Part shown: positions 21,086-31,944 of the stretch, one piece after another
Layout: each line of letters starts with the position of its first letter
How positions within the stretch are numbered: position 1 is the stretch's first letter
Assembly (NCBI RefSeq): GCF_029407905.1
Contig: NC_073627.1
Location: 48,353,001 to 48,417,000 of the forward strand
From: Bubalus kerabau
Lineage: Eukaryota > Chordata > Mammalia > Artiodactyla > Bovidae
Reading direction: 5' to 3'
Length of the DNA: 64,000 bases
Translations under genes and position numbers: made by a program
Notes under the pieces: generated by a model
The model's database searches: none
Seen by the model: only the letters and a program-made list of their open reading frames with translations
Told to the model about the DNA's origin: nothing

Positions 21086-21306
21086 TGGGCTTCACAGATG
21101 GCATAGCAGTAAAGGTTTTGCCTGCCAATGCAAGAAATGCACGAGATCTGGGTTTGAACCCTGGGCCAGGAAGATTCCCCTGGAGGGGAAAATGGCAACC
21201 CACTCCACTATTCTTTCCTGAAGAATCCCATGGACAGAAGAGCCTGATGGGCTGCCGTCCACAGGGTCACATATAGTCAGACACAACTGAGCTCACACAT
21301 TCACAC
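21086..21306 (+). mobile_element. Bov-tA SINE
   Basis: Forward Bov-tA flanked by the perfect 10-bp repeat gtctcatgag at 21,076-21,085 and 21,307-21,316. Confidence 0.9.
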
Positions 21307-21520
21307 GTCTCATGAGCACAGTGCACACCCTATGATTAAAGCCTTGTAGAAATGGGTGCCTAAAAAATTTCAAGGAATCACTTAAGACAGAGAGACAGCT
21401 TCCCCTCACATGCTCATGTCAGCAATCAGTCCCCTGGCGGGTCAGCACATTAATTCAAGCCAAATCCATTCTGCTTTCATTTCAGCTCTTTTCTCCTTTA
21501 GTTCTCTTCGGGTGCTAGCT

Positions 21521-21750
21521 TGAAAGTGAAACGTGAAACTGAAAGTGTCAGTCGCTCAGCCGTGTCCAACTCTTTGCAACCGTATGGACTGTAGACCGCC
21601 AGGCTCCTCTGTTTATGGGATTCTTCAGCAGAGAATACTGGAGTGGGTGGCCATTCCCTTCTCCAGGGGATCTTCCCAAACCAGGGATAAAACCCAGGTC
21701 TTCTGCATTGCAGGTAGATTCTTTATCATCTGAGCCACCAGGGTCACCCT
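21521..21750 (-). mobile_element. Bov-tA SINE
   Basis: Reverse Bov-tA: gtcagtcgctcagccgtgtc at the tail side and gagccaccaggg at the head side. Confidence 0.85.
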
Positions 21751-21886
21751 ATTACACACTCTGGGTATGTGGCTCGTGGATAGCAGTCATGCACTGCACT
21801 GGCCAGTCAGTGATGATAGCATGCAGTGTCCTGCCTCGGGTATTCTGGATGGTACAGAGGTGGCTGCACCTCTCTTTACTCCACTG

Positions 21887-22066
21887 CAGGGATTCCCCAA
21901 CCTCTGGGATCTAAAGATCTGAGGTGGAGCTGACATAATAATAAGAAAGTGCACAATAAGTGGAATGGGCTTGAATCACCCTGAAACCATCCCCTCTGCC
22001 CCCGTTGGTAAAAACAGTGTCTTCCAAAAAATGAGTTCCTGGTACCAAGAAGGTTGGGGACCATTG
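21887..22066 (-). mobile_element. non-autonomous hAT element
   Basis: Same family as 20,435-20,619 in reverse orientation: ends cagggattccccaacc and ggttggggaccattg form inverted repeats. The 8-bp repeat ctccactg / ctctactg (21,879-21,886 and 22,067-22,074, one mismatch) flanks it. Confidence 0.85.
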
Positions 22067-22084
22067 CTCTACTGAATTGCAATA

Positions 22085-22830
22085 CACTAGAACTCATCTT
22101 TTCCAATCACCCATTTAGCACTGGAATTAATATTGCTCATGATGGGTAACCATCCAACTCCTGCTTGGACTTTCTGTGACTGGAAGCTTTCTGCCATCCC
22201 CCACCCCCGGCCAAAAAAAAAGCCATTTCATATAAGGCTCCAGTGCTGAGTCTGCTGCTGCTGCTGCTGCTAAGTTGCTTCAGTCGTGTCAGACTCTGTG
22301 CGACCCCATAGACGGCAGCCCACCAGGCTCCCCCATCCCTGGGATTCTCCAGGCAAGAACACTGGAGTGGGTTGCTATTTCCTTCTCCAATGCATGAAAG
22401 TAAAAAGTGAAAGTGAAGTTGCTCAGTCTTGTCCGACTCTTAGTGACCCCATGGATTGTAGCCCACCAGGCTTCTCCATCCATGGGATTTTCCAGGCAAG
22501 AGTACTGGAGTGGGCTGCCATTGCCTTCTCCAGTGCTGAGTCTAGAGACCTATAAATTCCTAATACATATATATGTAAGAAGGCCATTCATTGATAGCTC
22601 AAACTGTTTTTCATTGATTACTCCATTGGTTCGAAATCTTTCCTTCCTTAACTTTTATGCCGTCTCACTTGGAGCTGCTCTAATATTAATATTGGCAAGT
22701 CTGTCCAGTCTGAACATTTCTGCTTCCTTCAAACACTCTTTCTACTGCTTTGTTCCCAGACCTGCCCTACCTGCTATATCTTGGTTTCTCTCATCTGGAC
22801 AGTGATCCCTGCAGAATGCAACATCTGTAA
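22085..22830 (-). repeat. possible CR1/L3 LINE relic
   Basis: ccatttagcactggaattaa ... tctcatctggacagtgatcc resembles the reversed L3/CR1 3' region. Very diverged; the Bov-A2 at 22,254-22,530 interrupts it. Confidence 0.35.
22254..22530 (-). mobile_element. Bov-A2 SINE
   Basis: Reverse Bov-A2 starting in (GCT)n. The repeat tccagtgctgagtct at 22,239-22,253 and 22,529-22,543 flanks it; part of the second copy overlaps the SINE's own tccag end. Confidence 0.92.
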
Positions 22831-22869
22831 ATACCACATTTCCAATGTTCCCTTGAACCAAAACTCTTT

Positions 22870-23236
22870 TTATTCAGGGGTCTATATGTATATTAATATA
22901 GCTCAAGCAGCGCATTTAGGTATACACATGAAAATATGTTCCAAGCACATAGGACAATTTCGCAGGAGACAACTAGGAGAAGGCTGATGGGGTTCATTCC
23001 ATATGGATTCTGAAGACCAACACTAGAGACACAAACCCCAGGAGGGCAGGAAATTGTGTGAAGCAGACATGGACACCCTGAGGTCAGCACCTGAGATCTG
23101 CTATTGGTGCAGCAGAGGGTGGAGGGTGCAGATGACTCTTGGCAAAGTCACAGAGAAACCTGTTTGACTCAGAGGCCCCTGAGTCTCTTCCTTCCTCCCT
23201 TCTGATCTAGCAGATGAGGTGGAAAAGGGAACAACT
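22870..23236. other. unique intergenic DNA
   Basis: Nothing recognised. Confidence 0.4.
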
Positions 23237-23238
23237 TT

Positions 23239-23396
23239 CAGTTCAGTTCAGTTGCTCAGTTGTGTCCAACTCTCTGCGACCCCATGGACTGCAGCACACC
23301 AGGCTTCCCTGTCCATCACCAACTCCTGGAGCTTGCTCAAACTCATGTACATTGTGTCAGTGATGCCATCCAACCATCTCATCCTCTGTCATCACC
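23239..23396 (-). mobile_element. BovB LINE 3' fragment
   Basis: Reverse BovB 3' end starting cagttcagttcagttgctca, complement of the family's terminal tandem repeat, and ending in the complement of the MRWLDGITD-coding segment. Confidence 0.8.
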
Positions 23397-23399
23397 TTA

Positions 23400-23595
23400 A
23401 CCTGGCTTTGAATCCTTATTCTCCCAGGCTGTGTGGTGTCAGAAAAATGCCTTTCCCTCTCTGAGCCTCTGTTTCATGATCTGTGTAATGGGAACAAGGA
23501 CATCTCCCTGTCCAGGTGGCTATGAAGATCAAGGAAAGCAACAGAGTCCCTGGCACAGCTCTGGAAGCATACAAGGACACAGAATGGGGCTTGCA
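23400..23595 (+). repeat. MIR SINE relic
   Basis: Forward MIR: tctctgagcctctgtttcat, gatctgtgtaatgggaacaa, agagtccctggcacagctct. The BovB insertion cuts it at the 5' side. Confidence 0.6.
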
Positions 23596-23952
23596 CTCTC
23601 CACCCTGAGAATTCTCCACCCTCTTTAGAGCAGCCTGCATTGAGCAAAGGCCTTACATCAGCAATTGACAACCCGGTGTGGGTCCGTGAGGCGGATGATT
23701 CCACCCATGGGGGTGCTTGTCTGCTAAGGTGTTAAAGAAATCTTCTGCTATAGTCAGGGGGTGGCTGTGATGCTGGTGGTGGCATTTGATTTTATTTCTT
23801 ACCAAGCAGCTTTCATGAAGGCTCTGAAATAGCTGCTGCCCCCTCTCCCTCTCCCTCCACCACCTGCTTTCTCCTTCGAGGTGGAACTTAAAAGATGCCG
23901 TCCACAAACTCACAGTAACTGCTAGTGTGTCTCAGCTACAGGGCAGTATTTT

Positions 23953-24066
23953 CTTTGGCTGCACTGCACAGCATGTGGGATCTTAGTTCCCCAACCAGAG
24001 ATCAAATCCATGCTCCCTGCATTGGAAGTGCAGAGTCTTAACCACTGGCCCGCCAGGGAAGTCCTG
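23953..24066 (-). mobile_element. CHR-type SINE
   Basis: Reverse CHR SINE (ggctgcactgcacagcatgt, agagtcttaaccactggccc, ccagggaagtcc). The perfect 15-bp target repeat acagggcagtatttt flanks it at 23,938-23,952 and 24,067-24,081. Confidence 0.92.
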
Positions 24067-24254
24067 ACAGGGCAGTATTTTCCAAGGAGTGATTTGGTGA
24101 GGGTTGCAGACATATGGGCAGAAACCAGGTTTCCTTATTTACTAAGCTAATCTCAAGAGCTGCTATTTCAATACCTTTTGCAAGTATGTGTATGTGTGTG
24201 AACTGTATGTAATGGGAACCATCAATATGTCAGTTTGGTTTTTTTTTTTTTTTC

Positions 24255-24840
24255 ATCCATTTATTCAACATCCCTTTACCTGTCATATTATGGTCTAAGG
24301 ACTATACTAGAGGCTGAGGAGAGAAAGATAAATAAGATCCTATATCTGAAGGAACAGGGGGATGTCAGCAGACACATTCTAGAAGTATCCAGTCTATGTC
24401 AGCCAAACATATAAGTAAGGGAAGTCAGAGCACCAAGGAGGGAGAAGAGAACACTGCCCTGGAGCAGAGGAATCCAGAGGGCCTCCCAGAGGAAGTGCCA
24501 CGTGGTCGGGACCTTGACAGGTGAATAGAAGTCTTCCCAGCGCTGCAACAGAAGCAAGACATGTGAAACAGAGCAGATCGCGGAAGACTGAGAGTCATGG
24601 GCAGGCACATCAATTTTGGGGGAACGAGCATACTGGAAACTTGGGGTTAGTGGAGTGCCACGGCAGAAGGGGAGACCTAAGGAGTTCAGGTCCCGTTTGG
24701 GAAGACTCTTAGTCAAGGAACGTGAGCTGAAGAGGAGGGACTGCAAGCATCTCGACAGAAGATGTACAGAGAGTAGCTGTGGGGGTGGAGACAAGAAAGG
24801 CTGGGCTCCAGATAACGTGTGTCAGAAAGAATTTGCAGGA
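24255..24840 (-). repeat. L2 LINE relic
   Basis: Reverse L2 3' end from catccatttattcaacatcc through actatactagaggctgagga to cagaggaagtgccacgtgg. Preceded by a 16-T run at 24,238-24,254. Confidence 0.5.
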
Positions 24841-24959
24841 CTGGTGATGGATTGGATGGAGGTGGGGCCCTCCAGAGGACGGAGAAGTCGCTAATGACTC
24901 TGAGGTTTCTAGTTTTGGAGATCAGATGGATCCAATAACGTCATCACTAACCATGATGG

Positions 24960-25025
24960 AGAACTTAGGGGGAGGAGCAGATTTCGGGGAGGCGAGGGGG
25001 TGGGGGGGGCGGGTTGGGAACGGGT
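24960..25025 (+). other. G-rich tract, possible G-quadruplex
   Basis: Several runs of three or more G within 24,968-25,022, including gaggcgagggggtggggggg. Quadruplex formation is an inference from composition. Confidence 0.4.
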
Positions 25026-25224
25026 GTTAGAGGGGCGTGTCTCCCATCAGCTTCAAGGACATTGCTCTGCCCTGGCCTTGGAATGAACAAGAGCTCCACA
25101 ATGCCCTTGAACGACACCCGCTAACATGATGTCTTAGTTAGGACCTGAGAGAGTCTCCATGGGGCTTTGGGACTCTCCCTTCGGCTGCAGGCTGGGGCTC
25201 CCCTGAGTCACGCTGGGTGTCAAG

Positions 25225-25690
25225 GTGAGGTAGCACAGAATAGTGGTTAAGAGTATGTGCTCCAAGATCAGGAAGTCCTGGGTTCAAATCTCCTCTCATC
25301 ACTAACAGACTGTGTAATCCTAGGCAGTTTATTTACTCTCTCTTGAGCCTCAATTATCATCTATAAAATGGGTATACTAATAGCACCCATCTAATAGAGT
25401 AGCAAAGGGCTTTCCAAGTGGCACAGCAGTAAAGAATCTGCCTGCCAACGTAGGAAACGAGGATTCAATCCCTGGGACAGGACGATTCCCTGGAGTAGGC
25501 AATGGCAACCCACTCCAGTATTCTTGCCTGGGAAATCCCACGGACAGAGGAGCCCAGAGGGCTACAGCCCATGGGGTTGCAGAGTCAGACACGACACCCA
25601 GCACAACAGAGTAGCAAGGGATTAGATGAGTTAATGAATTTAAGACGTTCAGAAAAGTGTCAGGTACACTGTAAGAACTCACAAAGGAAC
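25225..25690 (+). repeat. MIR SINE split by Bov-tA
   Basis: Unusually complete forward MIR: cacagaatagtggttaagag, tcctgggttcaaatctcctc, tctataaaatgggtatacta, then after the Bov-tA gattagatgagttaatgaat and gtcaggtacactgtaagaac. Confidence 0.8.
25407..25607 (+). mobile_element. Bov-tA SINE
   Basis: Forward Bov-tA nested in the MIR. Target repeat agagtagcaaaggg (25,396-25,409) / agagtagcaaggg (25,608-25,620). Confidence 0.88.
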
Positions 25691-25716
25691 ATGGTTAACA
25701 GTATACTTTTTCCTTT

Positions 25717-25741
25717 AAAAATATTATTATTATTATTATTT
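25717..25741. repeat. (ATT)n microsatellite
   Basis: About seven ATT units. Confidence 0.85.
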
Positions 25742-26510
25742 GGTATGGAGACATCTTCAGCAGACAAGGACCAATTTCCTACAGCTTCCTGTGTCTAGGA
25801 TTCTTCCAGAAGATCCCATCACGGTTGAGGCAATGCAGTCATAAAGCACTGCTGCCCTTTAGACATACAGACCAGGCTCCTGGCCACTGTCAGCAGGATG
25901 TGCCTCTGGCCAGGGTCCCAGACATGAGATGGGTTTGTGATGATTGCTCATGGGCCTCTGGCCAGGTCCTCAGTCCTCGAAAGGCTGCCGGTCAGGGTCA
26001 GGAAATAGAGCAAGACCATCTGACCTGGAGGCCAAGCCACCTCCTCCTCTGAAAGCAGGTGAAGTATGTCCTTACCTCTCTGAATCCTAAGTCTTCTCTG
26101 CAGGTCCCTTGTGAGATGTCAAGACTGTTGGGCTTCAGTCCAGGGAATGGCTGCTCTAAGGTTGCGCTGTCTAAGCCCGAAGTTATGCAGCAGCCCAAAG
26201 TGATCTTGAACATGGACAGGTATCCATGCTGCCCTGGCTGCATCCACCGTGTTGATAGCCAGATGATCTTCTGTGCGGCTCTCTTAGGCAGAAAACTATT
26301 CTTGCCCATTCCTCAGCCTTCACACTGGAAGCCAGAGGATCCGCAGCAGAAAAGCTGTTTCCCTTGGAATCAGAAAAAAGGTCCCCCTATAAACTGCCCC
26401 TGACCACTTTCCTCATCTTGGCCCCCTTAGATTTCCTTCTGGGCTAGTTTTACTAAGGGAGCAAGTATGAATCAGGACGTTGTATAAAGTGAGAGTAAAT
26501 AATAAAGCAG
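25742..26510. other. unique intergenic DNA
   Basis: No named repeat. Open frames here are under 120 codons, overlap on both strands and lack recognisable protein similarity, so none is called. Confidence 0.45.
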
Positions 26511-26514
26511 ATAC

Positions 26515-26710
26515 ACCAGAAGTACCATGGTTTTGGAGTCAAAGGAACATCAGTTTGAGTTCCAGCTTTACCTTTTACTAACTCTGTGAGCTTGACATGC
26601 TACTCAATTCTCCTAAGCCTCTATTTCCTCATCTGAAAGTGGAAATAACAGGATCCTCTTCTATATAATGCTAATGTATCAAGTAAGATAAATGAAAACA
26701 CTGCTTTGTT
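26515..26710 (+). repeat. MIR SINE relic
   Basis: Forward MIR: gtttgagttccagctttacc, taactctgtgagcttgacat, tcctcatctgaaagtggaaa. Confidence 0.65.
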
Positions 26711-26839
26711 CCCCTGATTTTTTATACCAAAATATACGCAGTTTGACTTTCATACTTAAACGCCTTACGTTCCTAGGATAGTGTTTAGATGACCGCCTTC
26801 TCATTTCTCCTGTGTGCCTGCAAAATCAACCACCCTGAC

Positions 26840-26918
26840 CCCATCACCACATGCCCAAGTATGACCCATTCTTCCAAGCCCAGCTCTAGAATCAATTCCT
26901 CTTAGAATTCCCCTCCTC

Positions 26919-26956
<38 letters not shown>

Positions 26957-27205
26957 TCACTTCTGGAAGAGATCACATCTACTCTCTATGAATCCCACAG
27001 CAATTTATCACGTCTCCTGGTGGTCAATACTTTTTATTTACTATCTTGCCTTGCAGCTGTTTGTGGACTGTAAGTTCTGGTCCAGCCACAAATCCCATTA
27101 TGACTGTAAGCTCTTTGAGGATGAGATTTGTGGCAGGTGTATCTTGAAGTCCCCCAGGATACTTGATGTAAGGTGAGCACCAAGAAATAATATCCAGTGA
27201 ATGGG
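26840..27205 (+). repeat. L2 LINE 3' end with (CA)n
   Basis: Forward L2 3' end: cattcttccaagcccagctc and tatgactgtaagctctttga then ggatgagatttgtggcagg. A (CA)n of about 32 bp at 26,921-26,952 lies within it. Confidence 0.6.
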
Positions 27206-27341
27206 GCAACTGATGCTCCATGTCTTCACTGCCACGATCCATCATCATTGCAAGTGCCTTTCTTCTCTAAATTCACCTCAGAACAAGAGGCACACTCATT
27301 TCTTATAGGTACCTAACTACCTCCAAGAATATATGGTATCC

Positions 27342-27453
27342 AGGCTTTCCTGGTGCTCCAGAGAAAACGAAGGCTAAGACTCTGCACGCCCATGCAGAGA
27401 GCCTGGGTTCAACCCCTGGTCAGGGAACTAGGTCCCCACATGTTGCAACTAAG

Positions 27454-27484
<31 letters not shown>

Positions 27485-27615
27485 GAGTGTGCTCAGTTGT
27501 GTCTGACTCTTCAACCCCATGGACTTCTCTGTCCACCAGGCTTCTTGCACCAGGCTTCTCTGTCCATGGAATTTTCTAGGCAAGCCAAAATAAGTAAATG
27601 AAATATTTTTAAAAG
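27342..27615 (+). mobile_element. CHR-type SINE with (TG)n and embedded Bov-tA piece
   Basis: CHR body at 27,342-27,455 (cctgggttcaacccctggtc, agggaactaggtccccacat). Next come (TG)n at 27,457-27,484, a 5'-truncated reverse Bov-tA at 27,485-27,582, and the CHR A-rich tail (caaaataagtaaatgaaata) to about 27,615. A nested SINE whose tail became a microsatellite. Confidence 0.7.
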
Positions 27616-27796
27616 ACTGCATGATATCCAACTATAATATCTATAAGAACATGCATTACCCAACTTCCACTTGGTGTCTCATGAGAGATACTAACTTGAC
27701 AACCAAAACTGAAACCTCCTCTGTCTTCCTACCTCTCCCACCTGCCACCTGCTCCTTCAGCTTATTTTCCAGCCCAGTGGGAATCTGACACCAGAT

Positions 27797-27838
27797 TGTG
27801 TGTGTATGTGTGTGTGTGTGTGTGCACGCGTGTGTGCT
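27797..27838. repeat. (TG)n microsatellite
   Basis: Interrupted TG repeat. Confidence 0.85.
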
Positions 27839-27974
27839 CATGCACATACATTTCACTTAGATGAGATAGAGTTAGTGCTGGAATGGTTAAGACTTTTGGG
27901 GGTGTTAGGGTAGAATGAATATATTTTCATGAGGGAAGGATATTAATTTGGGGGGTTGGAGGTTGGACTGTTAA

Positions 27975-28115
27975 AAATTGTGTATGTATTCCAGACAGTA
28001 GACTGGAAGTTCTGAACCCCAATACCTCCACTGTGACTTTATTTGGAAATAGGGTCGTTGCAGATGTCATGCTGGAATCGGGTGGGACCCTAATCCAACA
28101 TAACTGATGTTCTGG
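27975..28115 (+). repeat. second copy of the ancient repeat seen at 2,535
   Basis: Shares tttatttggaaatagggtcg-type and gggaccctaatccaacataa blocks with 2,535-2,920. Family name uncertain. Confidence 0.5.
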
Positions 28116-28275
28116 AAGTCCTTTCTGAACCTTCCCCCTCCCACTCTAAATTGGATGCTCTCTCTATACTTTCATGCTATTTGCCTTGACCCAGAACGTT
28201 TCTATCCCTAGACTGAGCTCTTTGGGTGCAGGAACCATCTGTCTCACCAAAGCCAACATAATCACGGGGCAGGAG
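28116..28275 (+). repeat. L2 LINE 3' relic
   Basis: cctttctgaaccttccccct and tagactgagctctttgggtg followed by caggaaccatctgtctcacc are the L2 3' motif order. Confidence 0.55.
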
Positions 28276-28319
28276 CCTAATCCATAATGATCCCATTTTA
28301 CTTTATTTTACTTATTGAC

Positions 28320-28515
28320 TTTCAACCCTTATTTTTATTGTGTGGGGCCAGGCCATGTGCTAAGAACTTACATGCATCATTTCCTTCCCTCCTCTCACCA
28401 ATCTATCCATTTAGCATCATTATCTTCCCATTGTGATCAAGGAGGCTGACTCAGAGAGATGATATCACTGCCCACCACACTTAGCTAGAAGGTGGCAGAG
28501 GAGAGAGCCTAGGCC
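28320..28515 (-). repeat. MIR SINE relic
   Basis: Reverse MIR: gccatgtgctaagaacttac, ctagaaggtggcagaggaga. Confidence 0.55.
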
Positions 28516-28589
28516 AGGCACCCAGATGCCATCACACTGGCTGGGATGAATGAAGGGATGAGCCATTGAACACTGGAGAAGTCTCACAA

Positions 28590-29175
28590 TTAAAAGTCAT
28601 TGCCTGCAGTTCATCGGAAAGCAAATGGAAACCTCTCTAGCTTCACTTGCCACTTCAGTATCGACTTGCTTCTTGTCAAAGAGAGAGACAGAGAGCCATC
28701 CTCCCATGGTCGAGGGAGTTACGGTCCCCATCTGTCACACCCAGCTACGGGTGTCTGTGTCAGGGAAGGGAAAGACTGAACACAAATGTTATCAACACCA
28801 GCAGAGGCAAATGGGGAGCTATTTTATCAACCTCGGCACAGAACATCAAACCGGAGCCAGGGCTGCACCCTGAGCCTTATTTTCAGTGTCTGGTGGTGAA
28901 CAGAGTCATGAGAGTGGAGGCGCCCTCCTCACACACACCCCGCGCCTTGTTGGAGGCAAAGATGAATTAAAAACACAAGCTGCTCAGGGAGAGATAAATC
29001 AATTTTCATCAGAGCGGCGCCCCTGACACCACCCTGACAAATCAATATATTTCTCCATAATGGAGTCACTAAAGCTGCAACCGAGTCACTGGGAAACACA
29101 AAGCTGCCTCATAAAGAATATCGCCAAGTAATAGAATATCCAAATCTGAATTTCAATTATCCACCTTCAAGGGCA
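28590..29175. other. candidate conserved non-coding element
   Basis: About 590 bp free of interspersed repeats. The right half is especially rich in possible factor sites (gataaatcaattttcatcag, acaaatcaatatatttctcc, tcaattatcc). Overlapping open frames are short and unconvincing as exons. Enhancer role is inference from composition. Confidence 0.35.
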
Positions 29176-29179
29176 CACT

Positions 29180-29700
29180 GATGTCTTCAGGAGGGGAGTC
29201 TATCAAAAATTCATGGGCCTGACTTCACTGCCCCCAGTCAACAGTTCTCTGGGCAGCCAGTGATACCTCTGCTCCAAGCTGGCAGAGGTGAGCCTCAGCC
29301 AGCCAATGAGAGAAGAATCTAGAATCCCCTGGAATGTGGGGGTATTCAAGGGGGATGGAAAGCTCTGAGCAGACAACCCTGCCTGCTAAGATAACCCCTG
29401 CTGACGCTAGAACTGGAGAGAAGATTCACAGTTGCGTGGGTGGGTTCTAGACTGGCTCAGTGGCTGTGCCACCTAGATGGAGCTCCTGAGCTCAAACCAA
29501 ACTGGTGCTATGACCCAGAAACCCAACGGAACCCCTTAGACTTTTCAGGAGTGGGAGGGAGCTGACTCATGGGAATGGCAGTCAGCTTCTTGCAAGCATC
29601 CTTTGTTCAATGGAGATGTCCCCAGGAGTCACCTTAGTCATACACCTGCTTCTCACTCAGATCTCTGAGTCATCATGACAGCGACAATGAACACAGAGGT
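29180..29700. other. unique intergenic DNA
   Basis: Nothing recognised. Confidence 0.4.
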
Positions 29701-29704
29701 CGCG

Positions 29705-29880
29705 TAGTGGCCTGGAGCCAACAGCCATGAGAGTCTAGCTCTGAACCCTGGAACCACCCCGTATAACCGGAATAGTCTCGCTCACCTCCATTTTCCTGTC
29801 TATGAAATTCAACCAGGGAATCTTACCTCCTAGGATCGTTGTCACTGTGGCTTTTATTAAAGGTTCCTTGGGCCGGGGAT
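29705..29880 (+). repeat. MIR SINE relic
   Basis: Forward MIR traces: cctccattttcctgtctatg, cctcctaggatcgttgtcac. A reverse MIR core follows at 29,940-30,010 (acaggtaaggaagttgaggc). Confidence 0.5.
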
Positions 29881-30234
29881 CATTCAAAGCTCTTTAGAGA
29901 AGCCCTTTATTCTATCTAAGTCAGTTGTTATCACAACAACTTGGTAATGTTGGTGTTATTTTTCTCACCATTTCACAGGTAAGGAAGTTGAGGCACAGAG
30001 CTTAAGTAAACACAATAATACATGGAAAGGGCTTCACACAATGCCTGAAACCTTGAAGAAGCAGGTGTTATCACCTGCTGAGACGATAATATTTAATACA
30101 CTTTCTGAGCAGTTTAAAAGCTGCTTCATGCACCTAGGCATCATTGATCTGTACAATAGCACTTTTTAAATCCAGATTACTATGAGAGTCTCACAAGAGG
30201 TCTGTTGACCCCTCTGATGCATATCCCTGAGCAA

Positions 30235-30445
30235 TGCTAGAGAAAGCTGGTGATACCATGTCTCTATTTCTATTCTTTCAATGGATTCTCCATGCCTTCT
30301 CAATAAAGTTCAAACCTCTTAACTTCATGGTCAATGATTCCGTTGATCTGTCCATGGCTGGCCTGTCCAGCCTCAGTTTTCAGTCCTCTCCAAGTCACAA
30401 TTTACATTCCAATTACCCAGATCTTTCAGGGACTGCTGCAGACAC
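30235..30445 (+). repeat. L2 LINE internal relic
   Basis: caataaagttcaaacctctt, gattccgttgatctgtccat and cctgtccagcctcagttttc follow the L2 'aaagtccaaactcct' region. A reverse MIR core is at 30,500-30,615 (aagggggaaactgaggcacg). Confidence 0.5.
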
Positions 30446-30639
30446 CTCGGCTCCTCCTCCGCATGATTTAATGAATGAGTCACCACGATCTGTAGGGACA
30501 GTCATCCCCATCTCACCAAGGGGGAAACTGAGGCACGGCAAGATCATGGGACCAGCTCACAGCCCCACACATAGCCTGCAGTGGAACCATGTTCTTATGC
30601 CTGATTCCTTTGCTCAGTGACAGGCACCTGGACATGGGT

Positions 30640-31320
30640 GGGGGGTAACTGGGTGCTGAGGAGCCAGTGGGAACCCAGACACGTGAGCCCTTGATGGCAG
30701 AGATCAGAGAGCATGTAACAGAGGCATTGGTAAGCACCCACCCCGAGTCACAGCTGGAAAACGTGGCTCAGCCCCCTCTGTGTGCTGGAATGGGGCCCTG
30801 GGATGGAGTTTTCTGCTCAGCAGAGTGTGAAGGCAGAGAAGTGGGTCAGCTCTGACCCGGCACACCCGAGGGCTGGAGTATCTCCTCCGCTGTCTTGTGG
30901 TAAGACACAGAGGACCCGGGGGAGGACGGGAGGCCCAGGGTGCAGGTAGAGCCATTGTACGCAGGGAGAGCCCTGGCTCTAAACCATCATGAGGAAGGTG
31001 TTCCACAAAGCACTGATCAGACAGGCAGCGACGTTCATCTGTGGTCAAAGTCTAAGCCCGAGAACACAGGGATCATCCATCTGAGCTGTCAGCTACCCCA
31101 ACAGATGAACACCCAACACCAGGAGGCTGCAGCTAGGCCTGGGCACCCCTTATCCTGGGGAACAAACCCTCAGCAGCCAGAGATGGGAGCCTCCCAAGTT
31201 AGTGATCACCCTCAGGAGAACAGGGGGTCACCCAGGAGGGCCCAGAAGCTCTGTGCTCCTCCCCCCCAGTCCTTGCTCTATGCAGCTCCTCCATTCGGCT
31301 GTATGAGTTCCTATCCTTTA
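30640..31320. other. unique GC-rich intergenic DNA
   Basis: No repeat named. Overlapping frames of up to 127 codons on both strands show no family signature and are not called. Confidence 0.4.
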
Positions 31321-31870
31321 TAATAAATTGGGAATAGCAAGGAAAGTTGTCCTGAGTCCTATGAACTGTTACAGCAAATTATCAAACCTGAACAAAAACG
31401 ATGTATGTGCGTGCTCAGTCACTAAGGCGTGTCTGACTCTTCGTGACCCCATGGACTGTAGCCCACCCAGCTCCTCTGTCCATGGGATTTCCCAGGCAAG
31501 AATACTGGAGTGGGTGGCCATTTCCTTCTCCAGGGAATCTTCCTGACCAAGGGATTGAACCTGAGTCTCCTGCGTTGGCAGGCAGATTCTTTACCCCTTG
31601 AGCCACTTGGGAAGCCTCCGAACAAAATAGTGGGCACCTAAATTCAAAGCCCGTTGGTCCCACAGGAAGCCAGGACTTGGGGTGGCATCTGACATGGGGA
31701 ACAGTCTTGTGAGACAGAGCCCTTAAGCTGGAGGCCTGTGCTATGGCCGGTAGAGTCAGAACTGAATTGAATGGAATTGAAGGACACCCCATTGGGGTCC
31801 CAAGAACTGAAGCATTGGCTGGTGCGAGACAAAGCCCCACACATTTGGTGTCGGAAGAAAGACATCAAAA
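31321..31870 (+). repeat. ancient mammal-wide repeat, split by Bov-tA
   Basis: tcctttataataaattggga and ctgttacagcaaattatcaa lie left of the SINE; cccacacatttggtgtcgga, in the same old repeat, lies right of it. Family name uncertain (L1M- or MaLR-like). Confidence 0.45.
31399..31619 (-). mobile_element. Bov-tA SINE
   Basis: Reverse Bov-tA. Target repeat gaacaaaa at 31,390-31,397 and 31,620-31,627. Confidence 0.88.
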
Positions 31871-31880
31871 AGAGAATCAG

Positions 31881-31930
31881 TATTTGGCAAAACTAATACA
31901 ATTTTGTAAAGTATAAAAAAAAAAAGAGAG
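31881..31930 (+). mobile_element. ultra-short L1 3' tail insertion
   Basis: Only the last roughly 35 bp of ruminant L1 (tatttggcaaaactaataca, ttttgtaaagtat) plus an A-run were inserted. The target repeat agagaatcag is at 31,871-31,880 and 31,931-31,940. Confidence 0.88.
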
Positions 31931-31944
31931 AGAGAATCAGGGCT

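Noticed and set aside
30940..31323. 127-codon frame in unique GC-rich DNA
   Set aside because: Overlaps open frames on the other strand and has no motif, so it is probably chance.
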